This document shows, piece by piece, positions 33,058-44,014 of a stretch of DNA of 64,000 nucleotides (position 1 is its first letter; the number at the start of each line of letters is the position of its first letter). Origin of the DNA: Bathymodiolus brooksi (Eukaryota > Mollusca > Bivalvia > Mytilida > Modiolidae); NCBI GenBank assembly GCA_963680875.1, contig OY804589.1, positions 32,032,962 to 32,096,961 of the forward strand, read 5' to 3'. The notes beneath the pieces were generated by a model. The model made no database searches. It had not been told where the DNA came from and saw nothing but the letters and a program-made list of their open reading frames with translations. Made by a program: the position numbers and the translations under genes.

Positions 33058-33785
33058 GAATTTAGTCCGCTCGGTGCGTTTAGTACGCTCGGTGCGCTTA
33101 GTACGCTCGGCGCATTTAGTACGCTCGGTGCGTTTAGTACGCTCGGTGCGCTTAGTACGCTCGGTGCGCTTAGTACGCTCTGTGTGTTTAGTACGCTCGG
33201 TGTGTTTAGTACGCTCTGTGTGTTTAGTACGCTCGGTGCGCTTAGTACGCTCTGTGTGTTTAGTACGCTCGGTGCACTTAGTACGCTCTGTGTGTTTAGT
33301 ACGCTCGGTGTGCTTAGTATGCTCGGTGTGTTTAGTACGCTCGGTGTGTTTAGTACGCTCGGTGTGCTTAGTACGCTCTGTGTGTTTAGTACGCTCGGTG
33401 TGCTTAGTACGCTCGGTGTGTTTAGTACGCTCTGTGCGCTTAGTACGCTCTGTGTGCTTAGTACGCTCGGTGTGCTTAGTACGCTCGGTGTGTTTAGTAC
33501 GCTCTGTGTGCTTAGTACGCTCGGTGTGCTTAGTACGCTCTGTGTGTTTAGTACGCTCGGTGTGCTTAGTACGCTCGGTGTGCTTAGTACGCTCGGTGTG
33601 CTTAGTACGCTCGGTGTGTTAAGTACGCTCTGTGCGCTTAGTACGCTCGGTGCGTTTAGTACGCTCGGTGTGTTTAGTACGCTCTGTGCGCTTAGTACGC
33701 TCGGTGCGTTTAGTACGCTCGGTGTGCTTAGTACGCTCTGTGCGCTTAGTACGCTCGGTGCGCTTAGTACGTTCGGTGCGTTTCT
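33058..33785 (+). repeat. 18-bp minisatellite, about 40 units, inside dispersed repeat F
   Basis: The unit is ttagtacgctcggtgcgt with c/t and g/t drift. The 18-bp period keeps frames open on both strands (270, 202 and 261 codons of LVRSV-, STLGV- and NTPSV-type repeats). Flanks are family F: gcgcagatatcgaatttagt at the left, gcgtttctggaataacattc at the right. Confidence 0.9.
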
Positions 33786-34351
33786 GGAATAACATTCATT
33801 AGGTACGCTCATGTTTAAAGGATTAGAAAGCCTAGTAATGTAATACAGTAGTTATGGGGAGCAAGTTATCAAAGTAAAGAAACCATTAGGATATTTACAT
33901 AAGCACAATCACAAAGATAAAACAAAACAAAAGAACAAAAGCAGACAACTCGAGCACCAATAACAACTGGGAGCTGCATCAGGGTAACTGTAGCACTAGC
34001 TACTCCAGGTGTGGTGTGAATCAGATGTGGATTCTACAAAGTACAAAAGATGTTTTATCGTGCATGCGGTCAAGGTCATGATCCTCATGCAATAACATTA
34101 CAACTTTTGAATTGTCTACCCTTTATACGACTATCCTCACTTTAAACTGAAAGACAGATTTAAAGAGTGAGATGAACCGTGCTACACAAAACACAATTGC
34201 CAACGTACGAACTTGCTTTAGGAAGTGATAAATCTGCTCTAATTCTAACAAAGAGTTTTCTGAGACTGGCATTATAAAATTGCTCGAATTTTAGATTGAC
34301 AACACATTTGCTATGCCTTGTGGACGTGTCTTACAACAGACGGTCGCGATT

Positions 34352-34510
34352 CCTGTGAGTACCAACTGTGCTCTTCTTCTCCCAATATTGTTCCTTTATT
34401 CGTATGAAGCATTATTCATGTAAGAGCTTCTAAATAAAGACGACAAGAGGATATCCCGGTCCTTTAATTCCATTTTCCATTACATAAATGGAAGGTACTT
34501 CACTAAATAA
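34352..34510 (+). pseudogene. Reverse transcriptase fossil, central part
   Basis: The frame from 34355 reads VSTNCALLLPILFLYSYEAL then an in-frame stop, then ELLNKDDKRISRSFNSIF and HYINGRYF. It resembles the RT stretch with a (M)GTNCAP...LFLYSYE block (motif B region) followed by F-x-Y-I-D-D (motif C, the catalytic Asp pair), here decayed to HYINGRY. The active-site residues are lost. Family placement is from memory of widespread metazoan elements; I do not assign a clade. Confidence 0.55.
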
Positions 34511-34580
34511 TTCCAATAAAAGCGTAGATATCAAATGTAGTGCGCACGACACGTTTCTGAAATAACCTTCATCATGTACG
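34510..34580 (-). repeat. Dispersed repeat F without the 18-bp expansion
   Basis: aaaagcgtagatatcaaatg and cgacacgtttctgaaataac are continuous here. This is the unexpanded counterpart of 33040-33810. Confidence 0.65.
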
Positions 34581-34764
34581 CTCAAAATCAAAAGAATAGA
34601 AAGCTAAATAATCTAAAAGTGTTTGGGAGCAATACAACTAAGGGCCTAAACAGGATAGACCATTGAGCTTGAAATAAAGGACAGCACAGATATACTAGGT
34701 CTGCTTCATACATACTGCACCTATAAAGAGGCAGAGAGGACATTTTAAGCACAAATCTTTACAA

Positions 34765-35065
34765 CAAAAGAGATGATTTCAATTTTCCCACAGTGGACTT
34801 TCAGTTCATTCGTAGTAACATTCCAGCAGCACCTACATATATAGTATACATACGATACTCCATCGCATTTGGTTCCTATTCTGGATATCCTTGATATAGG
34901 TTTGCTGCGAACAAGGAAGCTGACAAATCAATGGTTCCTAGTGGCTAGGTTGAAGTCATCACGCAAACATATATAGTCGCAATCATGATCTGGTTAACCG
35001 CTTTGGGAAATATGTGTCAAAGATGGCCAAGGATGTGTTCCGTTTGTCGTAGTAACAATTCCGTT
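34765..35065 (+). pseudogene. Reverse transcriptase C-terminal fossil
   Basis: Frame pieces KRDDFNFPTVDFQFIRSN and IPAAPTYIVYIR and, after frameshifts, DLVNRFGKYVSKMAKDVFRL. These match in order the better copies at 37955 and 44015. It is probably the distal part of the same insertion as 34352, separated by an inserted repeat F. Confidence 0.6.
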
Positions 35066-35079
35066 CTTATATCCTCTTT

Positions 35080-35850
35080 TTGACGCTCTCGATTGGAGCA
35101 ATCCATTATTGAAGAGCTTACATGGCAGTGTTACATATGTATAAATTACAAGCAATATATATACAATATTGGCGCAGTGTCTTAAAATATAAAGTTAATG
35201 TGTATGAGGCTTACAAACTGGGATAAAGGCAAGGTTCACTGAGTATTTGTTCATATTTGCGCCGAAAGCACATAAACATTATATTTTAAGACATTGTATA
35301 AATATTGTGTTTATCCTTCGGAAAAATCTAATTAATCCATTGACGTTTATATTTTGAAAAAAATAATAAAATTATATAGTTATCCCTTGATTGCCCCTTT
35401 TGATAAATTCTGTCAACAGGAAATGAACTGGATTTACAACTATTTTCCCTAAGCTCAACAGGTAACATATGAAAGTGGTACCGGAAAAAGCTATTTTTCG
35501 GTCAGTGACATTATATAACAAAACGTTGTCCAATCAATGCAATTTTCCTGCTCAAATAGAACTAGTACATGATTAAGCAACTGTAATGTACATTCATGAA
35601 CAGTATATAGCAATTCAGCTGCAAATTAGTAAGCAGTTTGTCGACCTCTGGAATTTCTACGGAATTTAATGTTTCATAAGAAAAACCTTATTCACTTCAT
35701 TAAATCCATAAAGAAAATGTGTTTGTAGCCTATGCATGAAAACCACGTCTGATTTCACACGCGAAAATACAAATAATATCTTCATTATATTTTTTGTTTA
35801 ATCACAAAAATTCTCTCAATACACACAGTAGAAAGAGTTGTAATAATGAT
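35080..35850. other. AT-rich interval with a small inverted repeat
   Basis: caatattggcgcagtgtctt (35167) and gacattgtataaatattg (35291-35308) with paired inner aaaatataa / ttatatttt suggest a roughly 150-bp hairpin element. Nothing coding. Confidence 0.4.
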
Positions 35851-36029
35851 GGTGGGAATTAAACATACCATGCTGTGTCTTAAAAAAGAAGAAAAAAAAG
35901 GTTTAATTTTGCAATGAACAGAAAAATCTTGATATAAGACAGTAGGAAACCAAGGTCGTGATTACAAATCTCATCACAAAAGCTTCTTGAAAGAAACCTG
36001 TATAAGGGTGTGACTAAAAAAGGGTTAGG

Positions 36030-36150
36030 GTTATGGTGTTTAACGCCAATTACAACAATATTTCAGTTATATCGTGGCGGTCAGTTTCATTGGTGGAGGA
36101 ACCAGAGTATTCGGAGAACACCACTGAAGTGTCGCAAGTCATTGACAAAA
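36030..36150 (-). mobile_element. SINE family A fragment
   Basis: Tail and first half of the centre (gtgtttaacgccaattacaa, gtcagtttcattggtggagg). The head is missing. Confidence 0.6.
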
Positions 36151-36278
36151 TGACGATAGTAAGACGAACTGAACATTGTGTTTATGCGGAAACCGCAATG
36201 GACACCACAACACGGAACTCAGACACATAATAGAACAACACAGAAAACTGTAAAAATATTCAAAAGATTGATTGATTT

Positions 36279-36525
36279 ATTGTGTTTAATGTTACTTTCA
36301 GCAATATTTCAGCTATATCATGGTGGTCGAAGAACCCGGAGTACCCGGAGAGAACCATCGACCATGGGCAAGCAACTGGTAAGCTTTATCACTTGCGGCA
36401 GCGAGTCGAGTGCACCCTTTTTGTAATCTACAAAGCCGGGCGCGAACCCACGCCGTATTGGTGATAGGCTTGTATGAGTTGTTAGGTAATCCAACTACCT
36501 AACTCGCTGAGCCACCCAGGCCCTG
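36279..36525 (-). mobile_element. SINE family B
   Basis: Complete head and centre (tggctcagcgagttagg and gggttcgcgcccggc on the minus strand). It is inserted, with a family A fragment, between two copies of the 36-kb tandem repeat. Confidence 0.75.
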
Positions 36526-37288
36526 CAATTAATAAAAAAATCTTATATAAAACAATAAGAAAACAAGGTTATCATTATAAAGCAAATAGCAAAGGCTTCT
36601 TGTAGACAGTTATAATATTAAAAGGTGCATAATAAAGGGTGTACCGTTATAAAGGCGGTGGTTATCAAACATACCATACTGTGTTTTGATTAAATGTAAA
36701 AAGGTTTAAAATTACAATTAATAGACAAATTTCATATAAAAAGTAGAAGAGCAAGGTCGTGATTACAAACCAAATCACAAGAGCTTCTTGAAAACCGCTA
36801 TATAGTGGGGTGAATAAAAAGGAGTACACTGTTATAAAGGTGGCGGTAGTCAAACATGTTATACATGTACTGTGTTTTAAATAAGTGTGGCGTTAAACAC
36901 CATAACCCTCACCCCTGTAATGATTACCGGGATCCGTAATTAGAAGGTCATTGTGTCAAGCAAGTTATAGTTAAATCATATTTTATTGTCATATTTAGAA
37001 CAATAAAATCAGACAAAAATTATTAAATTCAGAATTGTCGTCTCATTTATTTATGAAATATACATGGCATCAACATTTGAAACCAATCTGATACAAGCTA
37101 ACTTTTGATTACAATAGATGATACAGAAATGACTATATCTGCGAAAAAGTCAATCGAGTACACCATGACAGATTGAAACTGGAGGAATATGGGGGGAAAT
37201 GATACATTATATTGACAGTTGACAATCAAACAAGGTTACTTTGAAATGATAACAGTTGATGAAAATAGATCATACAGACATAACATAT

Positions 37289-37514
37289 GGGCCATCATGG
37301 TCGTGATCGTAAGGTAGTTGGATTTACAACTACCTATTCAATCAGTGCCTATCACCACTGATGTTGTGAGTTCAAATCTCGATCAGGGCGAGGCATACAA
37401 CATTATGTGATAAAGTTTGTCAGTGATTTGCGACAGGTTGGTGGTTTTCTCCGGTTACTCCGGTTTCATCCACCAATAAAACTGACCGCCACGATATAAC
37501 TGAAATATTGTTGA
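37289..37514 (+). mobile_element. SINE family A, full length
   Basis: Head gggccatcatggtcgtgatc, box B-like gttcaaatctcgatc, centre ctccggttactccggtttc, tail through gaaatattgttgaa; the last few bases of the tail are missing. Confidence 0.75.
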
Positions 37515-37949
37515 ATCACTCGTAATATTTAAAGTGTGCAACATCTCGTATCTGTGTGTATTATTTCATAGTTTTTAGCCGTTGCTTACATTCTGGTATA
37601 TAAACAATAAATGATTAAAGGAAAAGAATAAATTCATGTAACAATCAGCATTTAGTAAATAATGTGTTCATTGTAAGCATTTGTAAACCTTTGAGGTTTA
37701 TTGGCACCCATAGGTAAATTGCTCGGATGCGTATTATAGATATATTGTTTTATATTATTGTTTTTATTAATTCAAATCTTTCTACTCTTTTGTTTTGCAT
37801 ATCTAAAAATAGTATTCTTATAACAATGTACTCTTTTTATCCCCTCCCCTCCCCCATATACAACTGTTTTCAAGAGGCCTTTATGATTCGATATGTAATC
37901 ATGACCTTGCTTTCCTACTACTTTATGAAACATTGTTCTATCAATTCCA

Positions 37950-38255
37950 AAATTGCGACAAAAGAAATGATTTCAATTTTCCCATCGTGAACTTTCCATT
38001 TATATGTAGCAACATTCTAGCAGCACCTGCATATGGAGTATATATCTCTCAGTTGATACGATAATCCAGAGCTTGTGGTTCCTATCACGATTTCCTTGAT
38101 GGAGGGTTGCTGCTAATAAGGAAGCTACTGAACCAAGAGTTACTCTTGCTTTAGGTGAAGTCATCACCATCATCATGACTTGGTTGACCGCTATGGAATA
38201 TCTGTGTCACAAATGACCACGGATATGTTCCACTTGTCGCAAACACTTCCCGGGC
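37950..38255 (+). pseudogene. Reverse transcriptase C-terminal fossil with adjoining 3' tail
   Basis: Pieces FNFPIVNFPFICSNI-like, LAAPAYGVYISQLIR, then SRACGSYHDFLDGGLLLI, and HHDLVDRYGISVSQMTTDMF. Several stops and a deletion interrupt it. It is followed at once by tgccactagtggagcagg and the rest of family D, which identifies family D as the 3' tail of this RT element. Confidence 0.65.
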
Positions 38256-38470
38256 CTTTCATTATTCATAACTTATCACCGGGTTTGTAACTAGAATAAC
38301 ACGACGGGTGCCACTAGTGGAGCAGGAACTGCTTACCTTTCCGGAACACCTGAGGTCACCCCCGGCTTTTAGTGGGGTTCGTATTACTCGATCTTTAGTT
38401 TTATGTGTATGTTTTGTAGATCGTTGTTTGTCTTTTTGTACTTTTTCTTTAGAACGTTCAGATAAAAATG
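38256..38470 (+). repeat. Family D as the 3' tail of the RT element
   Basis: aactagaataacacgacggg, ggaactgcttacctttccgg, gtggggttcgtattactcga and gttttgtagatcgttgtttg. Directly downstream of the RT fossil. Confidence 0.65.
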
Positions 38471-38524
38471 TTATCAATCTAGAATGGTCGGATATGATGC
38501 TTTTCTTGACGGACGGGTAGACAT

Positions 38525-39060
38525 AATATACTGTTCTGCTTGCTTCCCCTTATTTTAATAAGTCCAACCGTCCGTCAAAGCCTCATTTCCGACATTTTTA
38601 GACCGATAACGTATAAAACGGAAAATAAACATCGGATATGATACTTTCCTGGCTTGATTTGCACCTCCCCTTTTAACAAGTCCATATAATGGAAAACAAA
38701 CATGATAAAGGCTAATAAACCAGCACGGAACAGTTTTCCGGATGATGAACTTCAATAATTTAATTACTCAATAGCATGATATTAAATTTTAACTATAAAA
38801 ATAAATTGACCAAGAAATGAGAAAACCGTGTTAACAAGGCATAACATTCAAATGTATTTAGTATTGTGTAATTGCCTTTTTTGTATCAGCTACATTGTAA
38901 TTGATTCAACTGTAGTTAGTACTATTGTATTACAAACACAGAGGTCGTCATGGCTACAAACGTACAATGGCGTAATGATAGTTAATATGTTCCTATTTAA
39001 CCTTTTATTTTACTTTCCAAATCCTTACTATTTTTGTTACGTGTCATATTCGTTGATGAC
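38525..39060. other. Interval without recognised content
   Basis: A 102-residue hydrophobic frame (38828-39136) overlaps the following duplication and has no recognisable domain. Confidence 0.3.
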
Positions 39061-39061
39061 A

Positions 39062-39320
39062 TGCCATTTTGTCTTGTTATACCACAACCGCATCAGTTGT
39101 CAAGGTCCAATGCTGTACTTGAGCAGCCGAGAGTAGATAACCCCAGTACATGGTCCCTTAAATGCTGCACAAGGGTAAGTGTATATACATGTAATGTCTA
39201 AGTCATTTTGCCTTGATATACCACAACAGCATCGGTTGTCAAGGCCCAATGCTGTTCTCTGTAAAACCTGCAGTGTGTTGCTGTGTGTACTTTAACAGCC
39301 GAGAGTAGATGACTCCAGAG
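39062..39320 (+). repeat. Two tandem copies of a roughly 140-bp block
   Basis: cattttgtcttgttatacca / cattttgccttgatatacca, gttgtcaaggtccaatgctg / gttgtcaaggcccaatgctg and cagccgagagtagat in both. Confidence 0.65.
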
Positions 39321-39334
39321 CGGGGCCCAATCGG

Positions 39335-39620
39335 TTTATGGGCGGTCCTGTATGTGGAGTAATGGTTAGCTTGCTCGCCATAAGTAAGGTAAATCTGGAT
39401 CAGGGTTCGGACCCTGGTCGGGTCAAACCAAAGACTATACAATTGACATGTGTTGCGTTTCCGCCAAGTACGCAGCACTAAGGAGCAAGTACAAATACTG
39501 ATTAGCTCGAAATAAGAATGATGTGTTCGAATGGAGTGGCATGTCTACCATAGGACTGATGGTTCAGTGAGCTACCACAATAAACATCCAACTCGCTGTG
39601 TTGGTCTAGTACAAAGCGGA

Positions 39621-39657
<37 letters not shown>

Positions 39658-39660
39658 TAA
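39335..39660 (+). mobile_element. SINE family C with a (cat)n tail
   Basis: tRNA-like head region (taatggttagcttgctcgcc), box B-like ggttcggaccctgg, then gcagcactaaggagcaag and ctgatggttcagtgagctac. It ends in a run of about ten tca units at 39620-39655. Confidence 0.7.
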
Positions 39661-39712
39661 TCAAAAACATAAAATAATAAAAAAAAATAATAACTTCCTC
39701 ATGATGGTTTGG

Positions 39713-39960
39713 CTTATGGTGTTTATGGTGTTTAACGCCACTTTCAACAATATTTAAGCTATATCGTGGCGGTCAGTTTTATTGGTGGAGGAAACCGGAG
39801 TACCTTGAGAAAACTACCGACCTGTCGCAAGTCACTGACAAACTTTATCACATAATGTTGTATCGAGTACACTTCGCCATGAACGGGGTTCGAATTCACA
39901 ACTTTAGTTGTGATATGCACTGATTGCACAGGTAGTTTTAAATTCAACTATCATATTGCA
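39713..39960 (-). mobile_element. SINE family A, full length
   Basis: Tail block duplicated at its edge (tggtgtttatggtgtttaac). Centre and head blocks are in order, with cgaaccccgttcatgg around box B on the minus strand. Confidence 0.75.
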
Positions 39961-40061
39961 TGATGTGTTTGCATGTTCGCATGGTGCATTAGATAAGCAT
40001 CTGTATTCTATGATAGTATATTAAATTGCTTTGATGAGATTATGCGCTATATCTTAATGGC

Positions 40062-40200
40062 TATTGGTGTTTAAAGCTACTTTCAACAATATATACATGT
40101 AATAGAGACAAGCTTTTTGCAGAAAGTAACCGGAGTACATAGAGAAAACCACCGACCAGCAGCAAATCACTGACAAACTGGATCACATCCAATGTATCAC
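40062..40200 (-). mobile_element. SINE family A fragment abutting a tandem repeat
   Basis: Tail and centre only (gtgtttaaagctac, gagaaaaccaccgacc). The head side is lost, and the 33-bp array at 40200 begins at that point. Confidence 0.55.
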
Positions 40201-40335
40201 GTATACCACGACTCAGGAGGGAATCTACGCTTGATATACCACGGCTCAGGAGGGAATCTACGCTTGATATACCACGACTCAGGAGGGAATCTACGCTTGA
40301 CATACCACGACACAGGCGGGAATCTACACTTGACA
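40190..40335 (+). repeat. 33-bp tandem repeat, four copies
   Basis: tataccacgactcaggaggg and aatctacgcttga, with gcccggct-type drift only in the last copy (acacaggcggg). The minus-strand SVDSLLSRGIS frame is repeat read-through. Confidence 0.8.
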
Positions 40336-40454
40336 TTATTTCACTGAGAGAGACATAAAACTAGTAAGTGCATCCATGTGCCAAGCCAGTATAGTGAGCT
40401 GTTACGTAAACTTATGCACAGATATGTTCAACTTGTCGTAATCACTACCCGGGT

Positions 40455-40610
40455 AACGTGTGCAATCTGTGCCTATCCCCTCTAACGTTGTGAGTTCGAC
40501 CCACGTTCAATGCGAGGTGTACTCGATCCAACATTATGTGACAAAGGTTGTCAGTGACTTGCGACAGGTTGATGGCTTTCTCCAGGTACTCCGGTTTCAT
40601 CCCCTTCGCG
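40455..40610 (+). mobile_element. SINE family A fragment fused to RT-tail sequence
   Basis: Box B region (gttcgacccacgttcaatgc) through centre (ctccaggtactccggtttca), then a direct switch into family D-type sequence (agagtaacacgacgggtgcc) up to about 40685. Confidence 0.55.
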
Positions 40611-40689
40611 GTTATTTCTCCATTCTTACTTATCACTAGATTTATAACTAGAGTAACACGACGGGTGCCACTAGTGGAGCACATAGTCA

Positions 40690-41390
40690 GAAATGATGGG
40701 TACTTTGCTCATTTGCATATCTAAGATGGCGACGCCGGGACGTCTGCAATTTTCATATGATCTATATAGACGATATCATTCATAATTGCATGTGTGTCAT
40801 TTTCTGAACTTGAAAATGATACATTGAATCAAGCTGAATTAAATGAAATAAAAATTAATGAAAACAATTAAATATTCGCGGTTCCTGGACTAAATGAAAA
40901 TCCGAGGCGACGAACCCTTTTTTGGCCTTAAGAGTCTATGTAAAAATGTCTGAAATACATGAAACTAGTGGCGTGTGACACAAAATTTAACAATGAATGA
41001 CATTTGGCGACATATTTTCTGAAATTAATTTAGATTCCTCAATAATATATGTAATTATATTAACTAACCTTATATTTCTAGCTTCTAAACTCATGGTTCC
41101 CACATTAAATATAATATGATCATTTTTGCACGATCGCGATGTCAAAGACATGTCTAAAATCGTTACAAAACAAAAATATTTGAATTTTGACAGAAGAAAA
41201 ACTTTGCGGAAATAAACAATAACTTTTAATTTTCGAATCATTGACGGACACATTGAATTTCCGTACTATAGTCTATTTTTTGACAAATCTAATAAACGAT
41301 CCATCAAGCTTGAAACTGCAGTCACGTGATCAAAATCTAATTTAAATATGATGAATATTTATGAGGAAAGTACCCTCAATTTCTGGATAT
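40690..41390. other. Interval without recognised content
   Basis: AT-rich. The minus-strand 88-residue frame (40987-41253) shows no domain. Nothing supported. Confidence 0.3.
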
Positions 41391-41394
41391 GAGG

Positions 41395-41590
41395 AACTGT
41401 CTACCCTTCCACGACACATGAGTTCACCATTCGTTATTAGTGGGGTTCGTGTTGCTCGATCTTTAGTTTCTGTGTAGTGTTTTGTAGATCGTTGTTTGTC
41501 CCTTTGTCCTCTTTCTTTGGTATTGTTTGTTCTTCTTCTATTTACGGGTTCTGATTACCTCCCTTTGGTATCTTCAAACACTTCTATAAG
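41395..41590 (+). repeat. Family D fragment just before the segmental duplication
   Basis: Blocks gtggggttcgtgttgctcga, gtagtgttttgtagatcg and ctccctttggtatcttcaaa, complete to the end. Confidence 0.65.
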
Positions 41591-41786
41591 ATTATCGATT
41601 TTACATTTGTTTATGATATTCTAATTTGATTTTGAAACTCTACTGTACACAAAGTATATATGTACTTGGGTCATTCCACGATGGTGTCTAAAAATAGACT
41701 TCTCATTTAAAACAAGTAATATCTACGTCATTCCTCCATGTTACGGTTTCGTGCTTATTGTGATGATTAATTTGATTTGATTTTTT

Positions 41787-42030
41787 ATGCTTAACACCAC
41801 TTTCAGAAATATTTCAGCTATATCATGGCGACCAGTTTTAGTGGTGGAAGAAGCCGGAGTACCCGGAGAGAACCGTCGACGTACATAGGCAAGCAACTGG
41901 TAAACTTTATCACTTGCAGCTGCGAGTCGAGTGCATCCTTTTTTGTAATTTACAAAGCCGGGCGCGAACCCACGCCGTATTGGTGATAGGTTTGTATGAG
42001 TTGTAGGTAATCCAACTACCTAACTCATTA
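41787..42030 (-). mobile_element. SINE family B, duplication unit 1
   Basis: First recognisable repeat inside unit 1. The equivalent copies are at 49396 and 58684, sharing the private changes cttaacaccactttcagaaa and a head shortened to ttgtaggtaa. Confidence 0.75.
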
Positions 42031-42244
42031 AAACCAATTTATGTGATGGAAAAGGGTAAAATAATCGGCCATGTTTTAACTATCTGTTCTATCCAGTTAT
42101 TGTATGATGCCATCATTTAAAACAAATCATTGTCCCACTTTTTGTAACCACTACTATGGAAGGACCCATTTATCATTTCATGTCAAGATAAATTGTCAGT
42201 GCGTGCTATGCGCATTTGATATGTCTGTTGTGTCTATGTAATCC

Positions 42245-42490
42245 GGGTGCCATAGTGGCCGTGATCGTTTGGTAGTTGGATTTACAACTACCTATGCAAC
42301 CAGTGCCTATTACCACTAATGTTGTGAGTACGAATATCGATCAGGGCGAGGTGTATAACATTATGTGATAAAGTTTGTCAGTGACTTGTGACAGGTCGGT
42401 GGTTTTCTCCGGGACCTCCGGTTTCTTCCTCCAATAAAACTGACCACCACGATATAACTGAAATATTGTTGAAAGTGGCGTTAAACACCA
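42245..42490 (+). mobile_element. SINE family A, unit 1 (copies at 49855 and 59143)
   Basis: Full-length copy ending aaagtggcgttaaacacca. Its paralogues in units 2 (about 49855-50100) and 3 (about 59143-59388) sit at the same relative place, so one insertion predates the duplication. Confidence 0.75.
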
Positions 42491-42707
42491 TCAAACAAAC
42501 AAACACGAAGAACACATGTATTTATCATTTCAGGTCACGATAAATGTCTAAAATGGTCAGTGCGTGCGATGCGTATTTGATATGTCTGTTGTGTCTGTGT
42601 AATCTTATGTCATGCTTTACATTGGATCAGATTAAAAAAAAACCCGATACACTTGTTATCATCTGCTGAGCTGAATACATATTTAGTGTGATTGTTTGTA
42701 ATTATAG

Positions 42708-42875
42708 CCAAGGTAAATATCTTTCTTATTTGAACGACATTGATCACGTTTCTCCCACTTTTGAAAAACCTTATTCACGTTTCTTCCACAAGTGTCAAAC
42801 AATAGATTTGCTTTATGAGAGAAATGCTTGGCAGGTTCGTCTAAAGTACACGTGGCTGAGAGAAAGATTTTACAG
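42708..42875 (+). CDS. Candidate internal exon of an unknown gene (unit 1)
   Basis: 168 nt between an acceptor (tgtaattatag, ending 42707) and a strong donor (tacag/gtaaga). Phase 2 at both ends. The frame reads QGKYLSYLNDIDHVSPTFEK then PYSRFFHKCQTIDLLYERN and AWQVRLKYTWLRERFY. The composition is protein-like, rich in Tyr, Trp and His. I do not recognise the family. Units 2 and 3 carry the same exon start (50318, 59606) with a 9-bp in-frame insertion, then are split by the 1.85-kb insertion. A possible downstream piece at 43183-43272 (EIVLASRNKIELINYIELEN and LQPTHIFEY, then stop) needs a different phase, so I do not join them. It may be a remnant of a gene whose other exons are outside the window. 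Confidence 0.45.
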
Positions 42876-43274
42876 GTAAGATACCTGACGTACGGATGGC
42901 TATTCTATAAAGTACATCTACTCCCACCCGAAAAATGACAACAAAATAGGACCAAAATACAAAATTTAATCTGAGTGCAGCCTCAGCCAAAGCAATAACA
43001 AGCATTACTGTAAAATTTTTAGTTAGCACTCCTAATTCTAAATAAAACTCTCGTTTATTTTGCTGTTCAAAAATCTATAGCTTAAAAGATATTTGGATTT
43101 TTCGTTATTCTAATCAAAAAATTATTACCTTTTTTTTAGTATAAAACAATTTTGTATTTTTGTTTGGTTTTTTTTATTAGAAGAAATTGTCTTAGCTAGT
43201 AGAAATAAAATAGAACTGATTAATTATATTGAATTGGAAAATTTGCAACCCACTCACATATTTGAATACTGAAT

Positions 43275-43790
43275 ATTTGACCCACACAAACAGTACGACT
43301 GTAGATAAATCTCCGTGGTCACCAACGATTACTGCCGAACAAGATATTCTTCTTAATGTGCTGCTGCAAGTTGTCTTTTGTAGACACTAAACGTGCGGAA
43401 ATTGTTATCGGGAGATATTAAAAAAAAAATTAAATCTAATTTGATAATTAAATCGACCAAATACTTAATTATAGTGGCTTGTTCTAATGCTTTTTTGTAG
43501 CTTATGCTTATTCAGACTGAGGGCTTGAAAACACTAATTAAAATTAACAACATGAACACGTTTTATAATGAATCTGAATTTATAATAAGTTTTGTTTCTA
43601 TAAAAGATGTGTTATGTGACATGTATTAGCTGAAAATGAGTCAACGACTTGTCCTGTTGCTTGCTATTTAATAGGCAGATGTACTTAGTAAGTGGGGTCG
43701 CTTAAGTACTTATTATTTACATGTAAGAAGTCGGGTCGCTTAAGTACTTGATAACTCGAACAATTACCGAGCATCAATATATTTATTTAT
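43275..43790. other. Unit 1 interval without recognised content
   Basis: A small direct repeat (ggtcgcttaagtactt twice, 43696-43752) is the only structure seen. Paralogues lie in units 2 and 3. Confidence 0.35.
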
Positions 43791-43794
43791 TATT

Positions 43795-44010
43795 GGGGCC
43801 GTCGTTGTCGTGATCGCATAGTAGTTGGATTTACAACTACCTATGTAATCAATGCCTATCACCACTAAAATTGTGAGTTCGAATCCATTCATCGCTATGT
43901 GTACTCGATACAACATTATGATTGTGATAAACTATAAAGTTTGTCAGTGACTTGCGACAGGTCGGTGGTTTCTTCAAGTACGCCGGTTTCCTCCATCAAT
44001 AAAACTGACC
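43795..44010 (+). mobile_element. SINE family A abutting the RT fossil, unit 1
   Basis: Head gccgtcgttgtcgtgatc, box B-like gttcgaatccattc. The tail is cut right after aataaaactgacc, where RT coding sequence starts at 44015. A small insertion (attgtgataaactata) is visible. Copies are at 53218-53428 and 62545-62755. Confidence 0.7.
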
Positions 44011-44014
44011 TTCA

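Larger units (their letters stand above)
35850..36900 (+). repeat. Tandem block G (three imperfect copies) interrupted by SINEs
   Basis: Copies near 35850-36020, 36525-36680 and 36680-36900 share aaggtcgtgattacaaa, caaaagcttcttgaaa and, in the last two, accgttataaaggcggtgg with tcaaacataccatactgtg. Family A (36030-36150) and B SINEs separate copies 1 and 2. A partial inverted copy is at about 37855-37935. The hydrophobic minus-strand frame at 36665-36853 belongs to this block. Confidence 0.55.

Noticed and set aside
33027..33812. Overlapping 200-270 codon frames on both strands
   Set aside because: An 18-bp satellite keeps frames open on both strands; residues simply repeat in sixes.
38828..39136. 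102-codon hydrophobic frame
   Set aside because: It overlaps a local tandem duplication and has no recognisable domain or signal beyond composition.
43183..43272. Terminal exon EIVLASRNKIELINYIELEN for the unit 1 candidate exon
   Set aside because: It has an acceptor and a stop, but its phase does not fit the donor at 42876. Left as an unlinked observation.
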